25,879 bases of DNA from Lingula anatina. Its lineage: Eukaryota > Brachiopoda > Lingulata > Lingulida > Lingulidae. The stretch covers positions 213,632-239,510 of the forward strand of contig NW_019775675.1 in assembly GCF_001039355.2 (NCBI RefSeq), read 5' to 3'. Below, piece after piece: positions 10,301-17,884 of the stretch. The notes below the pieces were generated by a model. It was given only the letters and a program-made list of their open reading frames with translations, searched no databases and had not been told where the DNA came from. The position numbers were made by a program, and so were the translations under genes. How positions within the stretch are numbered: position 1 is the first letter of the stretch; the number at the start of each line of letters is the position of its first letter.

Positions 10301-11840
10301 AAACTGTTATTTTACATTACAAGTTCAATGGACATGTAATCGTTTTCTTTAATGGCAGTTTATGAAATGATTTATCATTGTCCTTTGAATTTTTAAAAAT
10401 AATTAAAGCATAATGCAAGGTATTTTCATGTTATTACAAATTTAACTGTAGTTTAACATAATTATTTATAGTGTGATATTAATTTTTTGGAAAAAATTAG
10501 TGAAGTACACACACACACAAAAGAATCTTTATCCAGGTCTAGGTTTTCAGCTTAGCTAATTTTAGTATTTTCCTCATCTTCAGTATTCTGACTATAATAT
10601 AGCTTACTTATTGTAAAATATACAATCATTAATAATCAAAATGAATAGACATGTAAATAAATAGATATGACATTTATTTTACAGAGGTCTGGAGCACAGT
10701 GGTGTGGTCAGTGCAGTTGACCTGGGAGAGATGGACTCTGACTTTTCTGGTATAGACAGTGGTCAGTTTGAGCCCTACCCTACACTGCCCGAGCCTGTCC
10801 GCCGCCCAAGATTGTACAGTAATACTACGGAGGAAGACTCCATTAGTACCTCTGTGAGTGACCGCCATACTGCCACTGTTATCACAGTCAAAATAAAGTC
10901 CAAAAATAATAAGAGGAGAAAGAAAAGGATATGATTCTTAATTTTAGACTTTACTTTTTAAACCAGCTCCTTTTCCTTTTCCTTTTTATATTCATTATAA
11001 CCATGACAAAGCCAAAGAACCATAACGCGGAGAAAGAAAAAGATGTGATTTGTCACTTTAGATTTTTTTCAAAAAAATCTGCTTTTTCTTTCTTTTCTGT
11101 TACTTGGTAACTTGAAATGATAGTGTACAGGGTTTTCATTGTGTTGAATCTTCTTATTTTCGTTTTTTAGGTAGATAACCTGTAGTAATATATTATAATG
11201 AAATTTGTTATTGGAATTTTGTAATTAAATTATTATCCCAATTGCATATTAAAGAAAAAAAATGCAAGTTGTGCATATAGCAGTTCATTCAGCCTTAGCC
11301 ATGCAAAAAAAGGGTGATCTGAAGAAAGTGTATTTAGCTGGAATGTAAAAATTAGAATATTATTCGAATTTTGTAGTTGGATAGTTGGTAGGAAATAATA
11401 TCATTAAGAAGGCTGTTATTTTTTTTCTGTGACAAAACCCTGTACACAGTCACTTCATTACCATTTCTCTTTGTTGTGAATTTTTTTTCTTGCTGAGATA
11501 GTTGTAGTATGTTTACTTGCATAGTTTTTCTAGATGAAAAGTTATTTTTTAGTATTCTTGCTTCTTTTTATATGTATTACAAATACACTTTTTATTTGCC
11601 ATTACTCTTTAGAATTTCTTTGATTTTTTAAAAAATATTAATTGCCTCTCAATAAAAGTCACTGGCATTCAGTCATATCAGCTTCTATCAACAAAACTGC
11701 TGGATTTGGTGTGTATGCTTTTATGGTAGACCATTTTTGGGATAGATTTGATCTGAATTAAATGTTTTGTTTTCATTTTTTCACAGGGCTCCACCTGGCT
11801 TAACATTGAAATAGCAAAACTTCACAACGACGGCTTCTAA
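1214..11840 (+). CDS. Large CH-domain / coiled-coil / LC8-motif protein, 3' eleven exons
   Basis: Exons: 1214-1351, 1767-1839, 2833-2901, 3387-3494, 4219-4287, 4686-4881, 5118-6961, 7200-9706, 9892-10215, 10685-10853, 11787-11840. Every junction has GT-AG ends and all phases agree, giving 1849 residues to TAA at 11838. Numbering is from the first visible residue. Residues 1-70 are the C-terminal part of a CH domain of filamin/actinin type. Residues 71-408 are a linker, Ser-rich after about 150. About 409-519 and 693-840 are coiled coils, with a short one at 872-898. Residues 561-644 carry a TQT array. Residues 900-1849 are low-complexity, basic and rich in Ser, Pro, Arg and His. CH domains bind actin and TQT motifs bind dynein light chain LC8, so a cytoskeletal scaffold is inferred. 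The N-terminus lies left of the window. No orthologue is recognised, and the absence of filamin Ig repeats argues against a true filamin. Confidence 0.85.
1767..1839 (+). CDS. Exon: CH domain, last helix
   Basis: Acceptor TTTCAG, donor AAG|GTATGC. It encodes PADVLDSTVDEHALLIYVAL, which parallels the PEEIVDPxVDEHSVMTYLS segment ending the second CH domain of filamins. The VDEH match is the strongest single sign of family. Phase agrees with both neighbours. Confidence 0.87.
2833..2901 (+). CDS. Exon: post-CH linker
   Basis: A 69-bp exon (23 codons, phase 0 at both ends) between CTTTAAG and AAA|GTAAGT. It begins VQLQAEGRPVDSF. There is no known domain in it. It follows the CH domain where a filamin would begin its Ig-type repeats, and shows none of that fold's sequence. 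Confidence 0.78.
3387..3494 (+). CDS. Exon: linker with short predicted helix
   Basis: A 108-bp exon (36 codons, phase 0 at both ends), acceptor CTTCAG and donor CAG|GTAAAG. Its C-terminal half (IKLLMEQQAQSQAAIQ) looks helical and Gln-rich and probably continues into the next exon. Confidence 0.8.
4219..4287 (+). CDS. Exon: helical linker
   Basis: A 69-bp exon (23 codons, phase 0) after a pyrimidine-rich CTACCAG acceptor, with donor GAA|GTAAGT. It reads ALQEQLYQFDLFRMDSIRAF. Together with the preceding exon it could form one short amphipathic or coiled helix. Confidence 0.82.
4686..4881 (+). CDS. Exon: acidic Ser-rich linker with an isolated TQT motif
   Basis: Acceptor CATCCAG, donor GAAG|GTATAA; starts in phase 0 and ends with one base of a Gly codon. 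Read-through past the donor meets a stop at 4916, so splicing is needed to join the next exon. The peptide is disordered and acidic and holds AETQTATQ (TQT at 4803-4811), a candidate LC8 site about 370 residues before the main array. Confidence 0.82.
5118..6961 (+). CDS. Large exon: disordered region, coiled coils and TQT array
   Basis: An 1844-bp exon after TTAACAG, ending CAT|GTGAGT. The two first bases complete a Gly codon, and the ATG at 5132 is internal, not a start. Order: Ser/Thr/Asn-rich stretch with many SP sites (5132-5690), first coiled coil (about 5690-6020, from DELLQLLENI), TQT region (6140-6400), short acidic spacer, then a long coiled coil (from about 6540, VKELQRSL, to the exon end). 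The second coil runs straight across the intron into the next exon. Leu/Ile heptad spacing is clear by eye. Confidence 0.92.
6146..6402 (+). repeat. Array of LC8-type TQT motifs with 26-residue period
   Basis: Three motifs TTQTDL, ITQTDL and MTQTEE have their TQT cores at 6233, 6311 and 6389. The spacing is 78 bp (26 residues) each time. The intervening peptides are recognisably duplicated: each link has (V)GQGHxGNExVTxxPxQHA. Two weaker candidates precede them, QQTEL at 6194 and VNTD at 6146, 13 and 29 residues before the first good motif. TQT followed by an acidic residue is the known core of sequences that sit in the groove of the LC8 dimer. Confidence 0.82.
7200..9706 (+). CDS. Large exon: coil end and low-complexity basic tail
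   Basis: A 2507-bp exon after CATTGCAG, ending AAAAAG|GTATCT. It opens with the end of the long coiled coil (ELSWIRHH), then a short coil (QELLTELDMLKDDFEYMKRD at about 7323-7382). The rest is disordered: His/Arg-rich repeats (about 8110-8190), an Arg/Pro/Ser block (about 9000-9180, SPRSPPRW, RSRSL) like many microtubule-binding or phospho-regulated tails, then C-terminal short repeats. No catalytic domain is visible. Reading past the donor gives a Cys-rich run into a stop at 9801, which supports the splice. Confidence 0.92.
8113..8190 (+). repeat. His/Arg heptapeptide-like repeats in the protein
   Basis: The protein reads RRTEHVGHRTEHLAHG, with a further EHP before it: a [GA]-H/R-R-T-E-H-x unit repeated in tandem with decay. 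The DNA copies (GGACGCAGGACAGAACAT and GGTCACAGGACAGAACAC) remain similar, so the duplication is fairly recent. Confidence 0.6.
9243..9961 (+). repeat. Recurring KKY-type helical motif near the C-terminus
   Basis: Four related short segments are spread over two exons: FLEEVDKKYG (9243-9272), AAEAIEKKYL (9399-9428), FDTSIDKYYQ (9540-9569) and YADKLIDKYL (9932-9961). A weaker one, FEQVSKR, spans the junction at 9706. The shared pattern is a hydrophobic residue, an acidic residue, Lys, Lys/Tyr, then Tyr or Leu. The first two are preceded by YSFS. The function is unknown. Confidence 0.55.
9447..9545 (+). repeat. Three tandem 33-bp units encoding GDRH repeats
   Basis: Units at 9447-9479, 9480-9512 and 9513-9545 encode GDRHLSPFRGS, GDRHLSPSGGF and GDRHTSGASF-like peptides. 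The third is the most diverged. Each carries a Ser in an SP or TS context that could be phosphorylated. Confidence 0.8.
9892..10215 (+). CDS. Exon: C-terminal tail with Tyr-containing repeats
   Basis: Acceptor CTTCCAG at 9885-9891, donor GATAG|GTAGAT. The first base completes an Arg codon. It begins DTEPNKLSPEERRYADKLID, then carries three loosely repeated units of about 20 residues, seen as YDRTYGASEG, CQEAYSSSEH and HQREYGSSGQ (about 9980-10150). Confidence 0.85.
10216..10684 (+). other. Intron, AT-rich
   Basis: No coding potential. It contains a short CA run near 10507-10518 and ends in TTTTACAG. Nothing else is seen. Confidence 0.7.
10685..10853 (+). CDS. Exon: penultimate coding exon
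   Basis: After TTTTACAG, ending TCT|GTGAGT. The first base completes an Arg codon and the end is at phase 0. It encodes an acidic stretch with DFSGIDSGQFEPYP and PEPVRRPRLY. The donor matches consensus strongly. If it is not used, the frame stays open to TGA at 10932-10934 and gives a different, polybasic end. Confidence 0.8.
10854..10934 (+). CDS. Alternative C-terminus if the last intron is retained
   Basis: Reading through the donor at 10854 adds 26 residues, ending KIKSKNNKRRKKRI before TGA at 10932. The tail is a strong polybasic cluster that could act as a nuclear-localisation or acidic-lipid-binding signal. It may simply be intron. No poly(A) signal tied to this form was identified. 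Confidence 0.3.
   Translation: MSDRHTATVITVKIKSKNNKRRKKRI
10895..11098 (+). repeat. Diverged direct duplication within the last intron
   Basis: About 90 bp starting at 10895 is repeated starting at 11008. Both copies read AAAG(T)CCAAA, then a GGAGAAAGAAAA block, GAT(A/G)TGATT, a TTTAGA block and a CT-rich run of about 20 bp. By eye they are near 70 per cent alike with a few gaps. The first copy contains the polybasic alternative C-terminus and its stop. The second has lost that frame. Confidence 0.6.
11787..11840 (+). CDS. Last coding exon
   Basis: After the acceptor TTTTTTCACAG, 17 codons read GSTWLNIEIAKLHNDGF and then TAA at 11838. Phase 0 matches the donor at 10853, and the summed coding length is divisible by three. 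The alternative reading frame of this exon stops after eight codons. Confidence 0.72.
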   Translation, partial: GSTWLNIEIAKLHNDGF

Positions 11841-13960
11841 TCACCTTCTGTCATTCCTCAGTCACTTAAGTTGTTACATTAGGTGGCAGCGGTGGGATGC
11901 TACTGATCACTTCTGGGACTCACTTCTTTCCTTTCACCTACTGCTTGATGCTTTAGTCCAGTCACATAGGGATGGTTTCAAGTTAGGAAATAACATTAGC
12001 AAAAATACTCTGTTTGAAAAACATTTTCTTTTCTGCTGCTTTTAGTAACTGGAAAATGTTGTTTTGGTGTCTATGTACATTAATCCAAAATGTGGCTTAG
12101 GTCCCATGTAAAACATGGCTAAGGTCCCTTGTAAAATGTATAGAACTGAAAAGATATATATGGCTTTTATAGGATGTTAGTTAAATGTTATAAATCAGTG
12201 TCATGGGTCCATTCCAAAGTGCTAGTCATTTTTGAATGATGTGGTTTCAGTAACTGTAACCTTATTTAGAATAACATGTCCGTCCATCTAAGAACGAATT
12301 GTAGATAAATGAGCTTCTCTTTTGCAGTAGAAAGAACTAGACTAGATCTCTTACTTTTGTTGACTTATCTTTTTTTTTAATTGTTTATTACTTTCTGTTA
12401 TTACTATACTTGAATTAGAGTGTGCTCCTTTTTTCTTCCAAAGATTGGTTAATTTTAACATTGTGTGACAATCTGTATGTTATACCTTGTACTGTAGTCT
12501 GTTGCAGATAAATATTCCAAATCGTGATTATATCTTATTTAATCCATTTTAAGTTTAATTTTGCCTTCATATTGTATCATGGCGTGGCACTTTACCTTTG
12601 TTATGATTTTTTTTTCTTTTTGTACGTCAGTTATTGTGTTGTACAGCTTTTTATGAATATATGGTACAAGGAAAATGATACAGTTTGTATATGTAAAAGT
12701 CTTGATATCAAGTTGAATACTCCCTGTAGTATATGTGCCACATAGTTTCTCTCCTAGATGTAATGTTTTTGAACTGTTTATTTTATTTACAAGTATTTGC
12801 TAACTGGCAGTACATGCATAGAACTGGCCATTGGTATCAATGTACAACTTTTTTGTGCTGAAAATCCCTTTTTAAGGAATCTTTATAAAGGCGTGTAGGA
12901 ATTTTTTATGGAATTTCCAGGTTTCATTTATAGTATAATCACTGGTTGATAAACGAAATTTGCGAGATATTTAGATTACATGTAGTTGGTTTGCTAGTTT
13001 ATGTACACATATCAGTGAACTGGTAATTATGCAGTGAAAAGACATTCCTTTGTGGGCACAATGCCCTGGCAGAAATTTTAAGAATTCCCTACAGAGAGGA
13101 TGAATAAGTTTTAAATTTACATGAAGTATTGTTATTAAAACAGGTCCCAGAAGAAATATTTAATGTTTCTTTGATCAGTTAAAACTATATGTACTTTTAC
13201 TTGCATGTAAACATATCATAGTGACTAACTTAGCAATGTGATCAGCAAAGATGAGGTGGGCAATATACAAATGCACTTCTTAATTAATAAATAGAATAAT
13301 TGTTAATAATAAATTAAGCTTAATAATATAGTTTTACATAGGTCTGTAGATAGAAGCATTGCAATCCAGTCACTGGGTCACTTTTTCAATGTTTAGTTTT
13401 TGAGTATGATCTGGGAACCAAATTTTTCCCTTTGGAGGATTTATTTATTTTTTATATATAAAAAAAGGGGGTTATAAAGTTGGTAGATTATGTACGAGAG
13501 CTTCAAGATGGGGAAATATTCTAGGGAGATTGGGAGGGAGGGGGGGGGTCCTTACAACTTAGTAAACTCTGTGCCTAATCCTAATAAAAATGCAACATCA
13601 GGTGCTTTTTGAGAGTTATACAACTACATGATGTAGTTAAGAATTATTATAATGTCATTTTATTATATGTGATACACTTATATAGATTTAGTTTGATTTT
13701 TCAATAGTTGTCTTTCTACACTCATTAGGAAACTATGGATTGCACTTTTCATGCCCGCAGTAATTTACTACATATCCTATTTTATGATAATAATATTATA
13801 TTCCTCTTTATAGCAGTGTTTCTATTTATATTATTTTTTAGAATGGGTAAAAACTGGCATCTGACACCCATATCTTTCTTAAATTGCCACAAACTTTTTT
13901 TCTAACAAATATCATAATCAGTATCACTGTCAATCCAATAAATTATAACCTGTCTGCAAC
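11841..13960 (+). other. 3' UTR of the CH/coiled-coil gene
   Basis: About 2.1 kb, T-rich on this strand, with no conserved-looking frame. Candidate AATAAA signals are at 13286, 13308, 13583 and 13937. The last lies just before the composition change at about 14.04 kb and is the best guess for the transcript end. An imperfect tandem duplication (GGCTTAGGTCCCATGTAAAA and GGCTAAGGTCCCTTGTAAAA) lies at about 12095-12137, and a G-run at about 13531-13548. Confidence 0.55.
13937..13942 (+). terminator. Candidate poly(A) signal, + strand gene
   Basis: AATAAA, the last canonical hexamer before the T-rich to A-rich switch. Three earlier AATAAA hexamers (13286, 13308, 13583) could give shorter transcripts. 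Confidence 0.4.
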
Positions 13961-14084
13961 CAATTTTATTTTAACTTGTTTACAGCTTGACTGAATACTT
14001 TATGTTATATACAATTATCCCAGAATGTTTTAGAGTTAAAGATATAAACTTACATGAAACCCCGATCTGAAAAACTAACTAAAA

Positions 14085-17000
14085 GAGGTACAGAGAACAC
14101 ATTTATTGTGAACAGAAATACATCTTACAGATAGACCATACATATACATACATACATACTGACACATCATGTACAGGTAAATCTCACCACAAATTAAATA
14201 AAATTCTAAATCTGGTACAAAAAGCTTCAATCCAACAACACAAGCACCAATATTACTTGGTATCACATATACATGTACTTAAGTATAATATGGCTTTTAA
14301 AACTAAATGGTTAAAAAAAGCTGTTAGTAAAATTATGCCTAGTAAAACGATCATAGGGATATGGCAGTTATTGGTGGTACATATTATTTTGGCCATTTAA
14401 AGGTGGGATATGTCTCCAGTCTGACACCTAAAATCACATCAGTCAAAATTTGAGACACAGGCTCTAGGTGATAAGAAGTGACCCATAAAAAAATTACATA
14501 CTGGGACTTTACATTTTGGGGTAAATAAATGTACAATACATAGCATTCACATCTTTAAAAAGAAATTGATAATATCTAAATTTATATCTCTTTATGGCCA
14601 CTCCACAGTGTTTTCCCTTTCTGGCCTAATTTGCCCCACTAGTTCTTATAAAAGAGTGGAAAGACAACCATTTTTCTCAAAATAATGCAAACAATTAGAG
14701 TAGAAAAAATGAAATGCCTGCTAACACATATTTGTACACAAAAGAATTTACAGCAGGGAAATCTGTGGAATGGCCTAATACTAGAAAATAAAAGTTTCAA
14801 AAGGTGAGAACATTTATCAAAACAATACCTTTTAAAACAAAGCCTCATTCTCGATTCTTTGATATGATTCTTGACTAGAAAATTATTTATTCTCCCAATT
14901 TTAAAGTTTCCTAATCCTCCTGTTTAACAGGAAAATTGTGTATGGTGGGAAGAAAGGCTACATAATTAACTAAATACATTTTTTCAAATGTTACTATACT
15001 AAAATCATTTACACAAGCACATAGTGGAATATTTCCCTTGTTTTCTACATGTTACCACACATATTTAGAAGCTCTCAAGATATCTTTCACCTTTATATCA
15101 GAGGTCACATGACATCTGCACAATCCAATACTTCCTTGCCTACATAGGACCAAATGTCTAGTATGTCTACACAGAAGGCAATCAATACAAAACCTGAAAA
15201 CTCAAAAGGTTTTCTTTACCAGTGCCTGACAAATACTACTACATAAATATCAATGGTAAATCAATCTGCACTTTCAAAGTTATAGTCCACTGATCATTTG
15301 GACTATAAGACCCCAAAACAAAATTAACCAGATCGAAAAGGAGATTTATAGATAATAAATACACCCTAAATTTCAAGATCCAATGAGTTCAGTGATGATT
15401 CCATCTTTTCAATGGAGGAAAATTGTGAATTTTACAGATACTATATATATATAAGCTATAACATCATATCTTAAAATTAGAACATTCATTCCTATTGAGT
15501 TGTAGCAATAAAATTGAAAAGCACACTACCCTATAGCTCTATGCAGTAAAAACACCACAAATGCTACACAGAAATATAATTACTATGATTCTAAAATTGT
15601 GAATCTGAAAGATTGATAATTTTGCCCATTGAAAAGATTGAGTCATTGCCGTACCTTTGAATAATCCTTAGAATAATCCTTTTAAAAACTGCCAAATCTA
15701 CTGGTCCACTACCTAGGACACATGGACAGGTAGTACTCATAATCAACTCCTTCACCACATAAAAAACACTACAGACACATCTACATAGCTACACTGATCC
15801 TACACTGTACAATTTTAAATGCATACCTGGCATGAATTGTGCTCTCCCTGTCTCTCTCGGAACACAAACCACTGTTACAAAATAGAGATATCATAATAAT
15901 GATATAATATAAGCACCGACTAGTAGAGATTTTGTTAACAAAACAATAAAAAACATGTATACATGTATAAGCCTTTAAAAAAAAAAAAAAAAAAGACCAA
16001 TAACAACTTAAACACTATGCTATCTCAGCTACACTGTATAAAGTCTTACAAGGTGAAAGCTGACTTCTCTAAAGCACATTAAAGAGTTCAAACAAATTTA
16101 CAAAGCTATGTGCAAATATTAATATGCTCTGTAAGGTTATGAAAATCTGCATTCACAGATACAACAAAGATATACTGTAACAGTCAAGTAAATTGTCTCT
16201 ACTTAATTATCATACTTAAACCATTCATTGCAATTGAAGGAAATAATGGGATTTCTCTTGATTAACCCTGAAAAGATGAGAAACAGAGAGCATCATATCC
16301 ATCTTGAGCAAATATTGCAGGCTTAGAAACAAACTCTATGACTACACTCTGATTTCTTCAACAAATTGCGATTCCCACTACAAAATGCACAGATCTCATT
16401 CTACAATAAAGAATAGCATCCTGACCAATCCTTTCTCCTCTTTGATCTTATTCTCTTCATTTTTAGGACCAGTAAAAGAAAATCCATTACATCAGACATG
16501 ATCAATTCTCATTGTGGATGAACATAAAGAGGTATTCCAAATACGTATCTTCTCAGATAATTGCAAAAAGAAGGAAATTACAAAAGGCTTTGTGACTTGT
16601 CTTAATGAAGAACTAGATGCCTACATAAAACACCCTTGCAGCTCTTAGAAATATCAGGGGTTCATCAGATACCAATCAAGTAGACTGCAAATAATATCAG
16701 TAACTGGATTTCACAATTCTGAACCTTGAGTGGATTTTAACCCTGACAATTTTTGGATTTCTTCACATGATAAATACGAGAATAAATAAAAGCATACAAC
16801 ACACTGTAAGTTTAGCATGTTCTAAAGAAACTATCGTTGTGTGCCTACCTTGATATGTATATAAATTCTCAACATGTCTCACTCCATGTTTGGGTCTCAT
16901 GTCCCAAGGAGGTATTAATTCTGTAATTTCTCACTTAAATGAGCCTTACTAAAGCATAAAACCATCAAGGTGATTCACGTATACAACACCTACTTAAACA

Positions 17001-17471
17001 CAGACTGAGAAAGTTTTCTTAATTATAATTTCCTTGTTATCAGGCTTGGAATATTTATCCTATAAATACTGTATAAATCATGGGTTAGCTGTTAGCATTA
17101 ATGGGTTAGCTGTGACACTGCGTTAGATATGGCAGTTTGTATTTGGTGTGATGGCTTAGTATTAGGGTCACTAAGCCCATGAAAAGGAAGGTACTTTTGT
17201 TAGTCTTGCTCAGTGCTGATACATACTTGTTATATATTACATCAATATTAGAGACATTAACACACGAATGTCTGATGAAGATCATTTGTGACCATTAAAA
17301 GGCATCTCTATCTACACTCTGTCAAGAGAAAAATTCTGGAATAGTCCTCTCTTTTGATAGCATTGGCTTTCCTTTCAGAGAATTTACACCCTTTTTTCTA
17401 GAAATTTCTCAGAATCTGTCTTCCAAGTGTCAGCAGGACAAGTGTTGTCTGCTTCAAGAGTGTCCTCTGCT
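14085..17471 (-). other. 3' UTR of the follistatin-related gene
   Basis: About 3.4 kb that is A-rich on the + strand (T-rich as transcript), with no spliced exon or conserved frame. It includes an A18 run at 15977-15994 and short TA runs near 15444. The extent is inferred from the composition switch and the lack of any other gene, so alternative poly(A) sites may shorten it. Confidence 0.5.
14102..14107 (-). terminator. Candidate poly(A) signal, - strand gene
   Basis: TTTATT on the + strand, which is AATAAA on the - strand. It is the most distal such hexamer in the A-rich side of the convergent region, so it would end the follistatin-related transcript at about 14.08 kb. Other hexamers occur nearer the stop codon. 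Confidence 0.35.
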
Positions 17472-17680
17472 TCACAAATGCATTGGCTCCACCCACACCA
17501 CCACAGCACTGTCCTTGATATTAGGCCACTCACAGTGCACATGGTGGTTTCGACCATCAATAATCACTGCTGCTTTTGTAGAGGGAGACATCAAGTAATC
17601 CCCAAACACTCCGCCGCTGGTGATCACTCTGTTCTTGGTGCCCCACTTAAACTTATCCTCTGCAGCAGTTTCTCCAATAC
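17472..17680 (-). CDS. FSTL-like exon: C-terminus
   Basis: After CACCCAG it reads IGETAAEDKFKWGTKNRVIT and ends DSAVVVWVEPMHL with TGA at 17474-17472. The 5' side joins the preceding exon through a shared Gly codon. The + strand frame over the same bases is a shadow. Confidence 0.86.
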
Positions 17681-17803
17681 CTGGGTGAAAATATAACATA
17701 ACAACGTGGAACATTTTTTTTTTTTTTTGTTTTTTTTTGTAATTTGGTTCATTACATAATTTTTTTGTAAAAAACGGAATACTTTGAAGACATTTTTGTC
17801 AAG

Positions 17804-17884
<81 letters not shown>

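Larger units (their letters stand above)
10854..11786 (+). other. Last intron
   Basis: 933 bp, T-rich towards its end, bounded by a consensus GTGAGT donor and a TTTTCACAG acceptor. Apart from the duplicated segment in its first quarter it shows no exon-like sequence. Confidence 0.65.

Noticed and set aside
12524-12745. 73-residue + strand frame in the 3' UTR
   Set aside because: A T-rich UTR read as Phe/Tyr/Leu, with no domain and no splice context.
14075-14848. Two - strand frames of 63 and 69 residues
   Set aside because: They lie in the presumed 3' UTR, are rich in Cys/Phe/Tyr from AT-rich sequence, and have no similarity to the neighbouring proteins.
17427-17696. 89-residue + strand frame rich in His and Ser
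   Set aside because: Antisense to the last FSTL-like coding exon.
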